A DNA stretch of 55,999 nucleotides from Yinghuangia soli (GTDB taxonomy: Bacteria; Actinomycetota; Actinomycetes; Streptomycetales; Streptomycetaceae): the NCBI RefSeq assembly GCF_021502675.1, contig NZ_JAKFHA010000050.1, forward strand, positions 1-55,999, read 5' to 3'. The notes beneath the pieces were generated by a model that was given only the letters and a program-made list of their open reading frames with translations, was not told the DNA's origin and did not search any database. The position numbers and the translations under genes were made by a program. Positions 26,565-33,804 of this stretch are shown here, one piece after another (positions within the stretch are counted from its first letter, which is position 1; each line of letters starts with the position of its first letter).

Positions 26565-27727
26565 GCGGCCTGTTCCCCCTGGGGATCTGCTGATGCGGCC
26601 TCTGCCGGGCCCGCTGCGGATTCCGCATACGTGTCGCTGCAGCCGCGCGCCTCGGCGCGGGGCAGCCGGCCGAGTACCGAGAAGCGCTTGCCGGGCCAGT
26701 GGCCGTCGTCGATGCCGTGCACCACGCCGAGGTCCTCGGTGAGCAGCACGTGCCCCGGGTAGGACTTCGGCAGCGTGCTGACCACCTCGATGACGCCCGG
26801 CGTGCCCACCGGCTGCTCGCGCCAGGTGCGCGGGTCGCGCACCACGACGTCGGCGAAGTCCGGGCAGTACAGCGCATCGCCGTCCGGTCCCTCGACGAAG
26901 ACGGTGCCGATCTGCTCGACCATGCCGTAGTAGTTGTGGATGCGGGTCAGGCCGGTGTCCGCGGCGAAGCGGGCCCGGAACTCCGCGTTGTCCACCGCCC
27001 GGTCGGCGAGCTTCTTCCAGCCGCCGGAGTGCACGAGGATGCCCTGCGACAGGTCGAGCCGGTGCTCGGCGGCGACCTCGTACAGGTACTGCCACACCAT
27101 GAAGGTGAACCCGAAGACCAGGAAGGGCGCATCGCCGTGCGCGGCGAGGAAGGCGCGCACCGCCTCGGGGTCCGGGCGGCCCTCGGCGTCCAGCACGTAC
27201 GTGTGGTCGCGGCCGAAGCCGGCCATGCCCAGCACGCCGGCGCCGCGCGCCGAGAACGACCTGCGGTCCTTGACCACGGACGGGGTGTCGACCATGAGCA
27301 TCGGCAGCCGCTGCTTGCCGAGGACGGCCTGCAGGGTCCGGCTGAGCGCGCGCGTCTGGTCGCCGGCCGCCGCCTTGTCCAGGTGGATGCGGGAGACCTC
27401 GGCGCCGGTGGTGCCGGACGAGGTGAGGGTCTTGAAGATCTCGTCCGGCGGGATGCTGGCCAGATCGTGGTGCTTGAACAACCGGACCGGCAGCCAGGGG
27501 AGTTCGGCGATGGTGCCGCCGGCCCCGCCGGGCTTGATGCCGAGCGCGCCCAGGATCCGGTCGTAGCCGGCGCAGTTGGCGCGGTGGTGCTCGGTCAGCT
27601 GCTGCAGCTCGGGCAGCAGGATCTCCTCGCGCTCGGCCTGGGTGCGGCCGAACACGAAGTCCTCGGCTGCCCCGGCAGAGTCGGTGCCCGGGCCGGTGCT
27701 CGGGCCGGTGCTCGGGTCGGCGGTCAT
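26561..27727 (-). CDS. LuxE-like acyl-protein synthetase
   Basis: 388 aa from ATG 27725–27727, overlapping the preceding stop (ATGA). LuxE enzymes activate a fatty acid as acyl-AMP, form an acyl-Cys on themselves and pass the acyl group to LuxC. Visible: LPVRLFKHHDLASIPPDEIF, the ATP-binding TSSGTTG (102–108), HSGGWKKL, and NYYGMVEQIGTVF. Near the C-terminus, GRLPRAEARGCSDTYAE places Cys363 where the acylated Cys of luminous-bacterial LuxE lies. The ~20 N-terminal residues are low-complexity Ser/Thr/Gly/Pro. The active-site Cys and the adjacent luxC-like gene support a working pair. Confidence 0.9.
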   Translation of the reverse strand: MTADPSTGPSTGPGTDSAGAAEDFVFGRTQAEREEILLPELQQLTEHHRANCAGYDRILGALGIKPGGAGGTIAELPWLPVRLFKHHDLASIPPDEIFKTLTSSGTTGAEVSRIHLDKAAAGDQTRALSRTLQAVLGKQRLPMLMVDTPSVVKDRRSFSARGAGVLGMAGFGRDHTYVLDAEGRPDPEAVRAFLAAHGDAPFLVFGFTFMVWQYLYEVAAEHRLDLSQGILVHSGGWKKLADRAVDNAEFRARFAADTGLTRIHNYYGMVEQIGTVFVEGPDGDALYCPDFADVVVRDPRTWREQPVGTPGVIEVVSTLPKSYPGHVLLTEDLGVVHGIDDGHWPGKRFSVLGRLPRAEARGCSDTYAESAAGPAEAASADPQGEQAA

Positions 27728-29151
27728 ACCGAGGCCTCCAGCGCGCGGTAGTCGACCTTGCCGCTGGCCAGCAGCGGCAGCGCGGGCAGCGTGCGCACGT
27801 CGAATCCGGAGGCGTGCACGCGCAGCCGCTCGGCGAGGGTGCGGCCGGCCTCCCGGCACGACTCGCCGTCGGCGCCTTCCAGCCACACCACGATGCGGTC
27901 GTCACCGGGCACCGCGGCCGCGACGCCGTGGCCGCGCAGCAGGTCCTCGAGGTCGTCGAGGCTGACCCGGGTGCCGAAGACCTTGCCGATCCGCTTGAGG
28001 CGGCCGGTGATGGTCAGGAAGCCCTCGTCGTCCAGGCGGCCGAGGTCGCCGGTGGCCAGCACGCCGCCGAGCTCGTCGCCGCGCGCGAGGTCCTCCTCGC
28101 ATTCGGCGTAGCCCATCATCACGTTCGGGCCCGTGTAGACGACTTCGCCGACGCCTTCGGGGTCGGCCGCGCCGTCGTCGAGCGGCCGGATGGCGAACGC
28201 GCCGCCGGGGATGGCCTGTCCGGCGGTGCCGAGCTTGTCGGCGAGCCGGTCGGGGGGCAGCACCGCCATGCGGGCGGTGGCCTCGGTCTGGCCGTACATC
28301 ACGGTCATCCGGCCGCCGACCGCCTCCATGCGGTCCGCGAAGTCCCGGACCAGCGTGCCGCGCAGCCGCCCGCCGGCCTGGGTGAGGGTGCGCAGCGCCG
28401 GGTGGTCGCCGGGGGCGAAGCCGATGCGGCGCAGCATCTCGTAGTGGTACGGCACGCCCGCGAAGCTGGTGGCGCGGTGCTCGTCGACCGCCTGCCAGAA
28501 CGTGCGGGCCAGCACGCCGGTGCCTTCGACCAGCACGGTGGCGCCGACCACGAGGTGGCTGTTGAGCACCGAGAGGCCGTAGCTGTAGTGCAGCGGGAGC
28601 GTGGTGGGGGCGACCTCGGAAGGGCCCAGCGCCAGCGCGAGCGCGATGGAGCGGGCGTTGGCCAGCACCGCGGTCCCGGACAGCCGGACCAGCTTGGGGT
28701 TGCCGGTCGATCCGCTGGTGGTGAGCAGCACCGCGAGGTCGGGGTGCGGGGCCACGCCGTCCGCAGCGGTGCGCACCCAGCCGAGCCCGTCGGCGGCCTG
28801 GTAGCCGTGCGGGGTGGGGCCGTCCGCACCGGTCACCGCGGCCGGCCGGAAGCGGGCCACGAGGCCTTCGAGGGCGGTGCGGTCCAGCGCCGGGTCGAGC
28901 AGCAGCACGGGCCGCCCGGCGGCCAGTGCGCCCAAGTAGCGGAGCACTCCGGGCACGTCCTGGGCGGTCAGCGCGAACAGCATGCCGACGGGCAGGCCGG
29001 CCAGCCGTTCGGCGTGCCCGGCGATGCCCGCGGCCAGGTCGGCGCCGGCCAGCCGGGTGCCGTCGGACCCGTCGACCAGGGCGGCGCCGGGGTGGACCAG
29101 CTCGTCGACCACGGACCGCGCGTCGGCCCGCGGCTCGGACGCGTGCGTCAC
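27724..29151 (-). CDS. AMP-forming ligase (ANL superfamily), probably acyl/aryl-ACP ligase
   Basis: 475 aa from GTG 29149–29151, overlapping the SDR stop (GTGA). ANL motifs in order: A3 TTSGSTGNPK, PLHYSYGLSVL, YGQTEATARM, the ATGDLGRLDDEGFLTITGR region, RIGKVFGTRVSLDDLE, and a terminal ASGKVDYRAL with the A10 Lys. With no carrier domain attached and an ACP gene two positions upstream, loading of an acid onto that ACP is the likely role; acyl-CoA or simple acyl-AMP formation is the alternative. It is shorter than typical fatty acyl-CoA ligases, as stand-alone adenylation enzymes often are. Substrate unknown. Confidence 0.87.
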   Translation of the reverse strand: MTHASEPRADARSVVDELVHPGAALVDGSDGTRLAGADLAAGIAGHAERLAGLPVGMLFALTAQDVPGVLRYLGALAAGRPVLLLDPALDRTALEGLVARFRPAAVTGADGPTPHGYQAADGLGWVRTAADGVAPHPDLAVLLTTSGSTGNPKLVRLSGTAVLANARSIALALALGPSEVAPTTLPLHYSYGLSVLNSHLVVGATVLVEGTGVLARTFWQAVDEHRATSFAGVPYHYEMLRRIGFAPGDHPALRTLTQAGGRLRGTLVRDFADRMEAVGGRMTVMYGQTEATARMAVLPPDRLADKLGTAGQAIPGGAFAIRPLDDGAADPEGVGEVVYTGPNVMMGYAECEEDLARGDELGGVLATGDLGRLDDEGFLTITGRLKRIGKVFGTRVSLDDLEDLLRGHGVAAAVPGDDRIVVWLEGADGESCREAGRTLAERLRVHASGFDVRTLPALPLLASGKVDYRALEASV

Positions 29152-29912
29152 AGCACCAACCCTCCGTCGACGCCGAGGATCTGGCCGGTCACGAAGTCCG
29201 CGTCGGGGCCGCACAGGAAGCGGATCGCCTTGGCGACGTCCTCCGGCGTGCCGACCCGGCCGAGCGCGGTGTCGGCGGTCCGCGCGGCCACCAGGTCGTC
29301 CGGCAGGTGCGCGATCATGTCGGTGCGGATGACCCCGGGGGCCACCGCGTTGACCCGGATGTTGTAGCGGCCCAGTTCCTTGGCCGCCGACTTGGTCAGC
29401 GCGCTGACCGCGCCCTTGGACGCCGCGTACGCGCACTGGCCGGCGTTGCCGCGCTCGCCCACGATGGAGGCGAGCAGCACGATCGACCCGCTGCGCTTGC
29501 GCATCATGACCCGGGCGGCCGCCTGCAGGCAGGACAGGGTGCCGGCCACGTTGGTGCCGAGCATGCGGTCGACCAGCTCGTCGCGGATCATCCCGACCAG
29601 CGCGTCCTCGAGCACCCCGGCGTTGGCCACCAGGCAGTCCACGGTGCCGTGTTCGCGGGCCACCGAGGTGAACAGCGCACGCACGGCGGCGGAGTCCGTG
29701 ACGTCCAGGCCGTACCCGGCGCAGACCGCGCCGGACTCGGCGGCCACCTCGGCGGCGCGCTCCTTGGCGACCGCCTCGTCGCGACCGGTCAGGACGACCG
29801 ACGCGCCGGCCTCGGCCAGCGCGCGCACGGTCGCCAGACCGATGCCGCGGGTGCCTCCGGTCACCACGCAGATGCGCCCGCCGAGCGGCGCCGCAGTCCG
29901 GCTGTCAGTCAC
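29148..29912 (-). CDS. SDR oxidoreductase, FabG-like 3-oxoacyl-ACP reductase
   Basis: 254 aa classical short-chain dehydrogenase. Cofactor motif TGGTRGIG (18–25), NAG at 97–99, and catalytic Ser149, Tyr162, Lys166 (YAASK). The LNVRVNAVAPG-type segment is present as YNIRVNAVAPGVIRTDM, and the C-terminus GQILGVDGG is FabG-like. An Arg/Lys-bearing TGRD after beta-2 favours NADPH. The gene overlaps the ACP gene by 8 bp, so reduction of an ACP-bound 3-oxoacyl group is the natural proposal. Start GTG 29910–29912. Confidence 0.9.
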   Translation of the reverse strand: MTDSRTAAPLGGRICVVTGGTRGIGLATVRALAEAGASVVLTGRDEAVAKERAAEVAAESGAVCAGYGLDVTDSAAVRALFTSVAREHGTVDCLVANAGVLEDALVGMIRDELVDRMLGTNVAGTLSCLQAAARVMMRKRSGSIVLLASIVGERGNAGQCAYAASKGAVSALTKSAAKELGRYNIRVNAVAPGVIRTDMIAHLPDDLVAARTADTALGRVGTPEDVAKAIRFLCGPDADFVTGQILGVDGGLVL

Positions 29913-30144
29913 CGAGGCCCATCTCCCGCAGCATGTCGTAGGCCACCTTGAAGGCGCTCATGTCGATGACCTGGTCGGTGTCGAACTGGACGTCGAACTC
30001 GTCCTCGATCGCGGCGACCAGGGCCATGTGGCCGAGCGAGTCCCACTTGTCGATCTCGCGGTAGCGCAGGTCCTCGATCTTCGTGTCGGGGTCCAGGTCG
30101 AGCGCGTGCGCGAAGACGCCCTTCAGCCTTTCCTTGGTGGACAT
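29905..30144 (-). CDS. Acyl carrier protein (stand-alone)
   Basis: 79 aa from ATG 30142–30144 (MSTKERLKGVF), with a purine-rich GAAGGGGG site about 5 nt upstream. Ser36 in the KWDSLGHM motif is the phosphopantetheine attachment site; the rest is the acidic four-helix ACP fold. It differs from the fatty acid synthase ACP in sequence and location, so it is likely dedicated to this operon. An in-frame ATG at 30205–30207 overlaps the upstream stop as ATGA, matching the pattern of neighbouring genes; that start would add 21 low-complexity residues. Carrier for the chain handled by the adjacent ligase, SDR and acyltransferases is inference. Confidence 0.9.
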   Translation of the reverse strand: MSTKERLKGVFAHALDLDPDTKIEDLRYREIDKWDSLGHMALVAAIEDEFDVQFDTDQVIDMSAFKVAYDMLREMGLGD

Positions 30145-30203
30145 GCGTCCCCCTTCTCGCCCGCCGAGGGGCTGGTCGTCGGGATTCGGTTGCGTTGCGG
30201 TGG

Positions 30204-30902
30204 TCATGCGGGAGCGGGCGCCGACCGCTCCCATTCCGCCAGCAGTTCGGCGATCTCCGCGGGCAGGCCTTCGGGCACGGGACTGCGGCCCTTGACGTAC
30301 TCGCCCATCGCCTCGGCGGTGGCGCCCTCGATGCCGCAGCGGCTGAGGCCGATCTCGTTGACGCCGATGGTGCGCGCCGGATTGCCGACCGCGATGGAGA
30401 ACGGGCCGACCTCGCGGCGCACCGAGGCGCCCATGCCGACCATCGCGCCGGGGCCGATCCGGCCGTACTGGTGGATGGTGGCGCCCATGCCGATGTTGGC
30501 GTGCGCGCCCACTTCGGTGTGGCCGCCGAGCTGCGCCGAGCAGGCCAGGGTCACGCCGTCGGCGAGCGCCACGTCATGGCCGACGTGGCTGCGCGCCAGC
30601 AGGTAGCAGTCGTCCCCGACCCGGGTGGTCCGCTTGGTGCCCTGGTGCAGGGTCACGTACTCGCGGACGAAGTTGCGGTCGCCGACCGCCACGCCGCATC
30701 CCTCGAGTTCGCCCTCCCAGGCGACCGGGTGCGGCCCGCCGCGCCATTCCCCGGGGGTGCCGATGGTGACGTGCGGGCCGATCCAGTTCCCGTCGCCGAT
30801 CCGGCACGGCCCGAGGATCACGCTGTACGGTCCGATGACGTTGCCGTCGCCGAGGACGACGCCGTCACCGACGACAGCGGTGGGGTGGATGCGGTTGGCC
30901 AC
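30204..30902 (-). CDS. LpxA-like left-handed beta-helix acyltransferase
   Basis: 232 aa. Hexapeptide repeats run from IHPTAVVGDGVVLGDGNVIGPYSVI to VGDDCYLLARSHVGHDVALADG and GPGAMVGMGASV. A conserved His in ARSHVGHDV sits at the LpxA-type position (catalytic base). The C-terminal helices (NPARTIGVNEIGLSRCGI) resemble UDP-GlcNAc O-acyltransferase, which takes acyl groups from ACP. A Gram-positive has no lipid A, so an LpxA-like enzyme next to a private ACP suggests ACP-dependent acylation of another nucleotide sugar. Start GTG 30900–30902; its first 85 bases overlap the preceding gene's 3' end. Confidence 0.86.
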   Translation of the reverse strand: MANRIHPTAVVGDGVVLGDGNVIGPYSVILGPCRIGDGNWIGPHVTIGTPGEWRGGPHPVAWEGELEGCGVAVGDRNFVREYVTLHQGTKRTTRVGDDCYLLARSHVGHDVALADGVTLACSAQLGGHTEVGAHANIGMGATIHQYGRIGPGAMVGMGASVRREVGPFSIAVGNPARTIGVNEIGLSRCGIEGATAEAMGEYVKGRSPVPEGLPAEIAELLAEWERSAPAPA

Positions 30903-31474
30903 GGTGATTCCTGACTATGGGTGGTTTCTGCCACCGCACGGACCCGGCGCACTTCGGCCTCGACGTGCTCCTCGTCGATCCGTTGGAACACCCGTGCGGG
31001 ATTGCCGCCGACCATGGACCGGTCGGGTACGTCCTTGAACACGACGGACAGCGGCTGGACCGTGACGAAGTCGCCGATCACGACGCCCGGCATGATCACG
31101 CTGTTCCCGCCGATGAAGCAGCCTTTGCCGATGCGGATCGGCTTGCGCTCGATCAGGTCGGAACCCGAGTGGTTCTCCAGCGCCATGTTGGCCAGCCAGC
31201 TCGAGTGCGTGAACACCAGCACGTTGAGACCGATGCTGGTGTGCGCGCCGATGCTCAGCCCGCCGCTCGCATCGAGCACCGCGCCTTCGCCGATCCAGCA
31301 GTGCTCGCCGAGTTCCAGCCGCTCCGGGTTCACGATCTTGGCGCGCTCGCGGATCCGCGTGGTGGGCGGCAGGCCGAGCAGCGCGGCGCGCTCGCTGTCG
31401 TTCATGTACTGCCCGACCAGGTCGGTCAGGATGGCCGGGCGCAACCGGTTGCTGCGGTCGTCATCGTGGAACAT
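30818..31474 (-). CDS. Hexapeptide-repeat acetyltransferase (WcaF/NodL/CysE type)
   Basis: 218 aa from ATG 31472–31474, with GGGAAGG 6 nt upstream and a 14-nt overlap with the GT4 gene. Left-handed beta-helix signatures: VLDASGGLSIGAHTSIGLNVLVFTHS, IRIGKGCFIGGNSVIMPGVVIGDFV and VGGNPARVF. His in FTHSSWL fits the catalytic His of sugar O-acetyltransferases. The last ~28 residues (Ser/Thr/Pro-rich) are read in a frame different from the overlapping LpxA-like gene and look non-native. Either a real long overlap or a frameshift at ~30905–30920, where both other frames would stop. Likely acetylates a sugar of the same glycan. Confidence 0.82.
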   Translation of the reverse strand: MFHDDDRSNRLRPAILTDLVGQYMNDSERAALLGLPPTTRIRERAKIVNPERLELGEHCWIGEGAVLDASGGLSIGAHTSIGLNVLVFTHSSWLANMALENHSGSDLIERKPIRIGKGCFIGGNSVIMPGVVIGDFVTVQPLSVVFKDVPDRSMVGGNPARVFQRIDEEHVEAEVRRVRAVAETTHSQESPWPTASTPPLSSVTASSSATATSSDRTA

Positions 31475-32711
31475 CGGCGGCCTTCCCGGGGGCGGCGGCG
31501 AGGCTGGGCGCCGCGGCGGAACTGCCCGCGGTCCCGTCCAGCATCTGCCGGAAGACCTCCAAGTGCTGTTCGGTGACACGCGACAAAGTGAAGTTTTCTC
31601 GGACAAGTTCACGCTGCCGCTGCGCGATGGCCTCCCGTTCGGAGGGGTCGTCGAGCAGCCGCAGCAGGGCGCGGGCCAGTTCGTCGGCGTCGGTGGGCGA
31701 GACCAGGACGGCGTTTTCCCAGTTCTGCAGCCGGATGCCGGGGAAGTTGCTCTCCCGGACCGCGACGACGGTCGCGCGGCCGGCCGCCATGGCCTCCAGG
31801 CTCGCGGTGCCGCAGCCGCCGCCGGACAGGTCGTGCACCTCGATGTCCGCGGCCGCGAAGTACGAGGGCACGTCGTCCTTGGGCACCGCACCGACGCACA
31901 CCACCGCCTTCTCGATGCCGAGCTCGCGGGCCCGGTCGAGGAAGGCGTCGTAGTAGACGGTCCCGACCACGACGAGCTTGAGGTCGGGGTACTTGCCCAG
32001 CACCGAGGGCAGCGCGTCCATCAGGAGCTTGCGGTCGCGCAGCGGGATGACGTGGCCGACCGAGACGATGACCGGACCGTCGCCCAGGCCCAGTTCGGCG
32101 CGGATGTCGCGGGCCGGCGGGCCGTCGAAGCGGGTCGGGTCGACGGCCACCGGGATGTAGTCGAAGCGCTGGACGGTCGCGTCGTAGCGGTCCTCGCAGT
32201 AAGTCGCGGCCAGCTCGTCCATGATCACGTAGCGCGGGTCGTAGCGGCGCAGCACGCGGCGCAGGAACGTCCGGTCCAGGGTCTTGAACGCGCGTGCGTA
32301 GAAGGCCCGCGGGCTCTCCAGCCGGGTGTGCACGGACAGCAGCACCGGCACGCCGCGCTTCTTGGCGTACTGCCCGGTGAGCCAGCTCAGGTCCAGGAAC
32401 TGGCCGTGCTGGTGGATCACGTCGGGCCGGAAGCCGTCGAGCAGCCGGAAGACGCGGCGCAGGTTGCGCGGCCCGGTGGTGAAGGTGATGTCGAAGTCGA
32501 TGGAGAGCCCGAGCTTGGGCATCGTCATCGCGGGCAGCCGGTGGATCTCCACCCCGTCGACCACCTCGTACGCGGGCGCGCCCCGGTACGCGGCGGTCAG
32601 GACCACCACTTCGTGGCCGCGCGCCGCGTACTCCTGGGCCAGTGCGGCCGACAGGTGGGAGCTGCCGCCCACGCGCGGAGGGAAGAAGTTGTTGACGACG
32701 GCGATACGCAT
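31461..32711 (-). CDS. GT4 family glycosyltransferase
   Basis: 416 aa, GT-B fold. N-terminal Rossmann half begins MRIAVVNNFFPPRVGGSSHL, with DVIHQHGQF and LSVHT. C-terminal donor half has VSVGHVIPLRDRKLL, LVVVGTVYYD, and the EX7E-like segment GTASLEAMAAGRATVVAVRESNFPGI that contacts the nucleotide sugar. Retaining cytoplasmic transferases of this type extend lipid-linked glycans. It starts 60 nt after the epimerase gene and overlaps the acetyltransferase gene. The last ~30 residues are Ala/Ser/Pro-rich. Sugar specificity cannot be read. Confidence 0.93.
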   Translation of the reverse strand: MRIAVVNNFFPPRVGGSSHLSAALAQEYAARGHEVVVLTAAYRGAPAYEVVDGVEIHRLPAMTMPKLGLSIDFDITFTTGPRNLRRVFRLLDGFRPDVIHQHGQFLDLSWLTGQYAKKRGVPVLLSVHTRLESPRAFYARAFKTLDRTFLRRVLRRYDPRYVIMDELAATYCEDRYDATVQRFDYIPVAVDPTRFDGPPARDIRAELGLGDGPVIVSVGHVIPLRDRKLLMDALPSVLGKYPDLKLVVVGTVYYDAFLDRARELGIEKAVVCVGAVPKDDVPSYFAAADIEVHDLSGGGCGTASLEAMAAGRATVVAVRESNFPGIRLQNWENAVLVSPTDADELARALLRLLDDPSEREAIAQRQRELVRENFTLSRVTEQHLEVFRQMLDGTAGSSAAAPSLAAAPGKAADVPR

Positions 32712-32771
32712 GCTGTGGCGGAGACCTTCGGAGTTGCCGGGCGGACCAGTGGGACGAGGGGAGTCGGACGG

Positions 32772-33701
32772 TCAGCGCGCGTTGCGGACCAACTCGGCCA
32801 TGCCCTGCTCGACCGAGACGGCCGGCTCCCAGCCCAGGACCTCGCGGGCCCGGTTGATGTCCGCGGCGCGGCGCGACACGAGGACGTCGCGCGGGTTGAA
32901 CTGCGCCTCCATGTCCACGCCCACCGCGGCGATGAGGATCTTGGCGAGCTGGGCGATGGACGTGTCGATGCCGGTGCCGATGTTGATCGGCATGTTGTCG
33001 CGCTCGGACTCCAGGGCCGACACGACGGCCCGCGCGATGTCGCGCACGTGCACGAAGTCCATGGACTGCTCGCCGCGGCCGTCGATGACCGGCGGCTCGC
33101 CGGTGCGGATGCGGCGCAGGAAGGTGTTGATGACCGAGGTGTAGTAGGCCTCGATCTTCTGGCCCTCGCCGTACACGTTGAAGAACCGCAGGGCGAGCCA
33201 GGACAGGCCCTTGGTGCGCTGGTAGAACCCGAGGAGGTCCTCGCCCATGCGCTTGCTGATGCAGTACGGGGTCAGCGGGTCGAGCCGGTCGTCCTCGTGC
33301 ATCGGGAGCTTCTCCGGGTCGCCGTAGACCGACGCGGAGGAGGCGAACACCAGGCGCTTGACCCCGTGGTCGGCGGCCGCCGCGAACACGTTGTGGTTGC
33401 CGGTGACGTTGATGTCGATGCTCTCGTACGGGTCCGCGATGCTCTTGTTGATGGACACCGTCGCGAAGTGGATCGCGTGCGTGCAGCCCTTCATGGCGTT
33501 CTGCACGGCGCCGCCGTAGCGGACGTCCTGCTCGACGAGGTCGACCATGCCGGTGGCGGCGAGCTCCTCGACCATCGCGCGGTCGCCGCGCAGCATGTTG
33601 TCGAAGATCCGGACGCGGTAGCCGCGCTCGAGGAGGATCGGGATGGTGTGGCTCGCGATGAAGCCGGCTCCGCCGGAGAAGAACACGGTGGGGACGGACA
33701 C
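32772..33701 (-). CDS. NAD-dependent epimerase/dehydratase (nucleotide-sugar, extended SDR)
   Basis: 309 aa. GGAGFIA (10–16) NAD-binding motif, FASSASVYGD with Ser121/Ser123, catalytic Tyr146 and Lys150 (YCISK), then LRFFNVYGEGQ and SMDFVHVRDIARAV. These are signatures of UDP-glucose 4-epimerase-like or UDP-glucuronate decarboxylase-like enzymes; the fingerprint does not decide between them. Start GTG 33699–33701 with AGGAG 6 nt upstream. It follows a 12-bp hairpin that ends the upstream unit, so a promoter may lie in 33702–33762, although I see no clear hexamers. It would provide an NDP-sugar for the cluster. Confidence 0.92.
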   Translation of the reverse strand: MSVPTVFFSGGAGFIASHTIPILLERGYRVRIFDNMLRGDRAMVEELAATGMVDLVEQDVRYGGAVQNAMKGCTHAIHFATVSINKSIADPYESIDINVTGNHNVFAAAADHGVKRLVFASSASVYGDPEKLPMHEDDRLDPLTPYCISKRMGEDLLGFYQRTKGLSWLALRFFNVYGEGQKIEAYYTSVINTFLRRIRTGEPPVIDGRGEQSMDFVHVRDIARAVVSALESERDNMPINIGTGIDTSIAQLAKILIAAVGVDMEAQFNPRDVLVSRRAADINRAREVLGWEPAVSVEQGMAELVRNAR

Positions 33702-33762
33702 ACTGCACTCCTGGGGCTGGCGCTGATCTGGCGGTCTTGCGGGGCGCTGGGACGTTCTGCGG

Positions 33763-33801
33763 GCGGCCCGGCCGGGCGGGCTCCCCGCGCGGCCGGGCCG
33801 C
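33763..33801 (-). terminator. 12-bp perfect hairpin after the aminotransferase
   Basis: Arms 33763–33774 and 33790–33801 are exactly complementary across a 15-nt loop, starting 3 nt after the stop codon at 33805. It separates the GT87/aminotransferase unit from the epimerase-led operon. Confidence 0.75.
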
Positions 33802-33804
33802 AGG

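Noticed and set aside
25299-27727. Bioluminescence (lux) operon
   Set aside because: LuxC- and LuxE-like genes are present, but luxA, luxB and luxD are absent and the neighbours are glycan genes.
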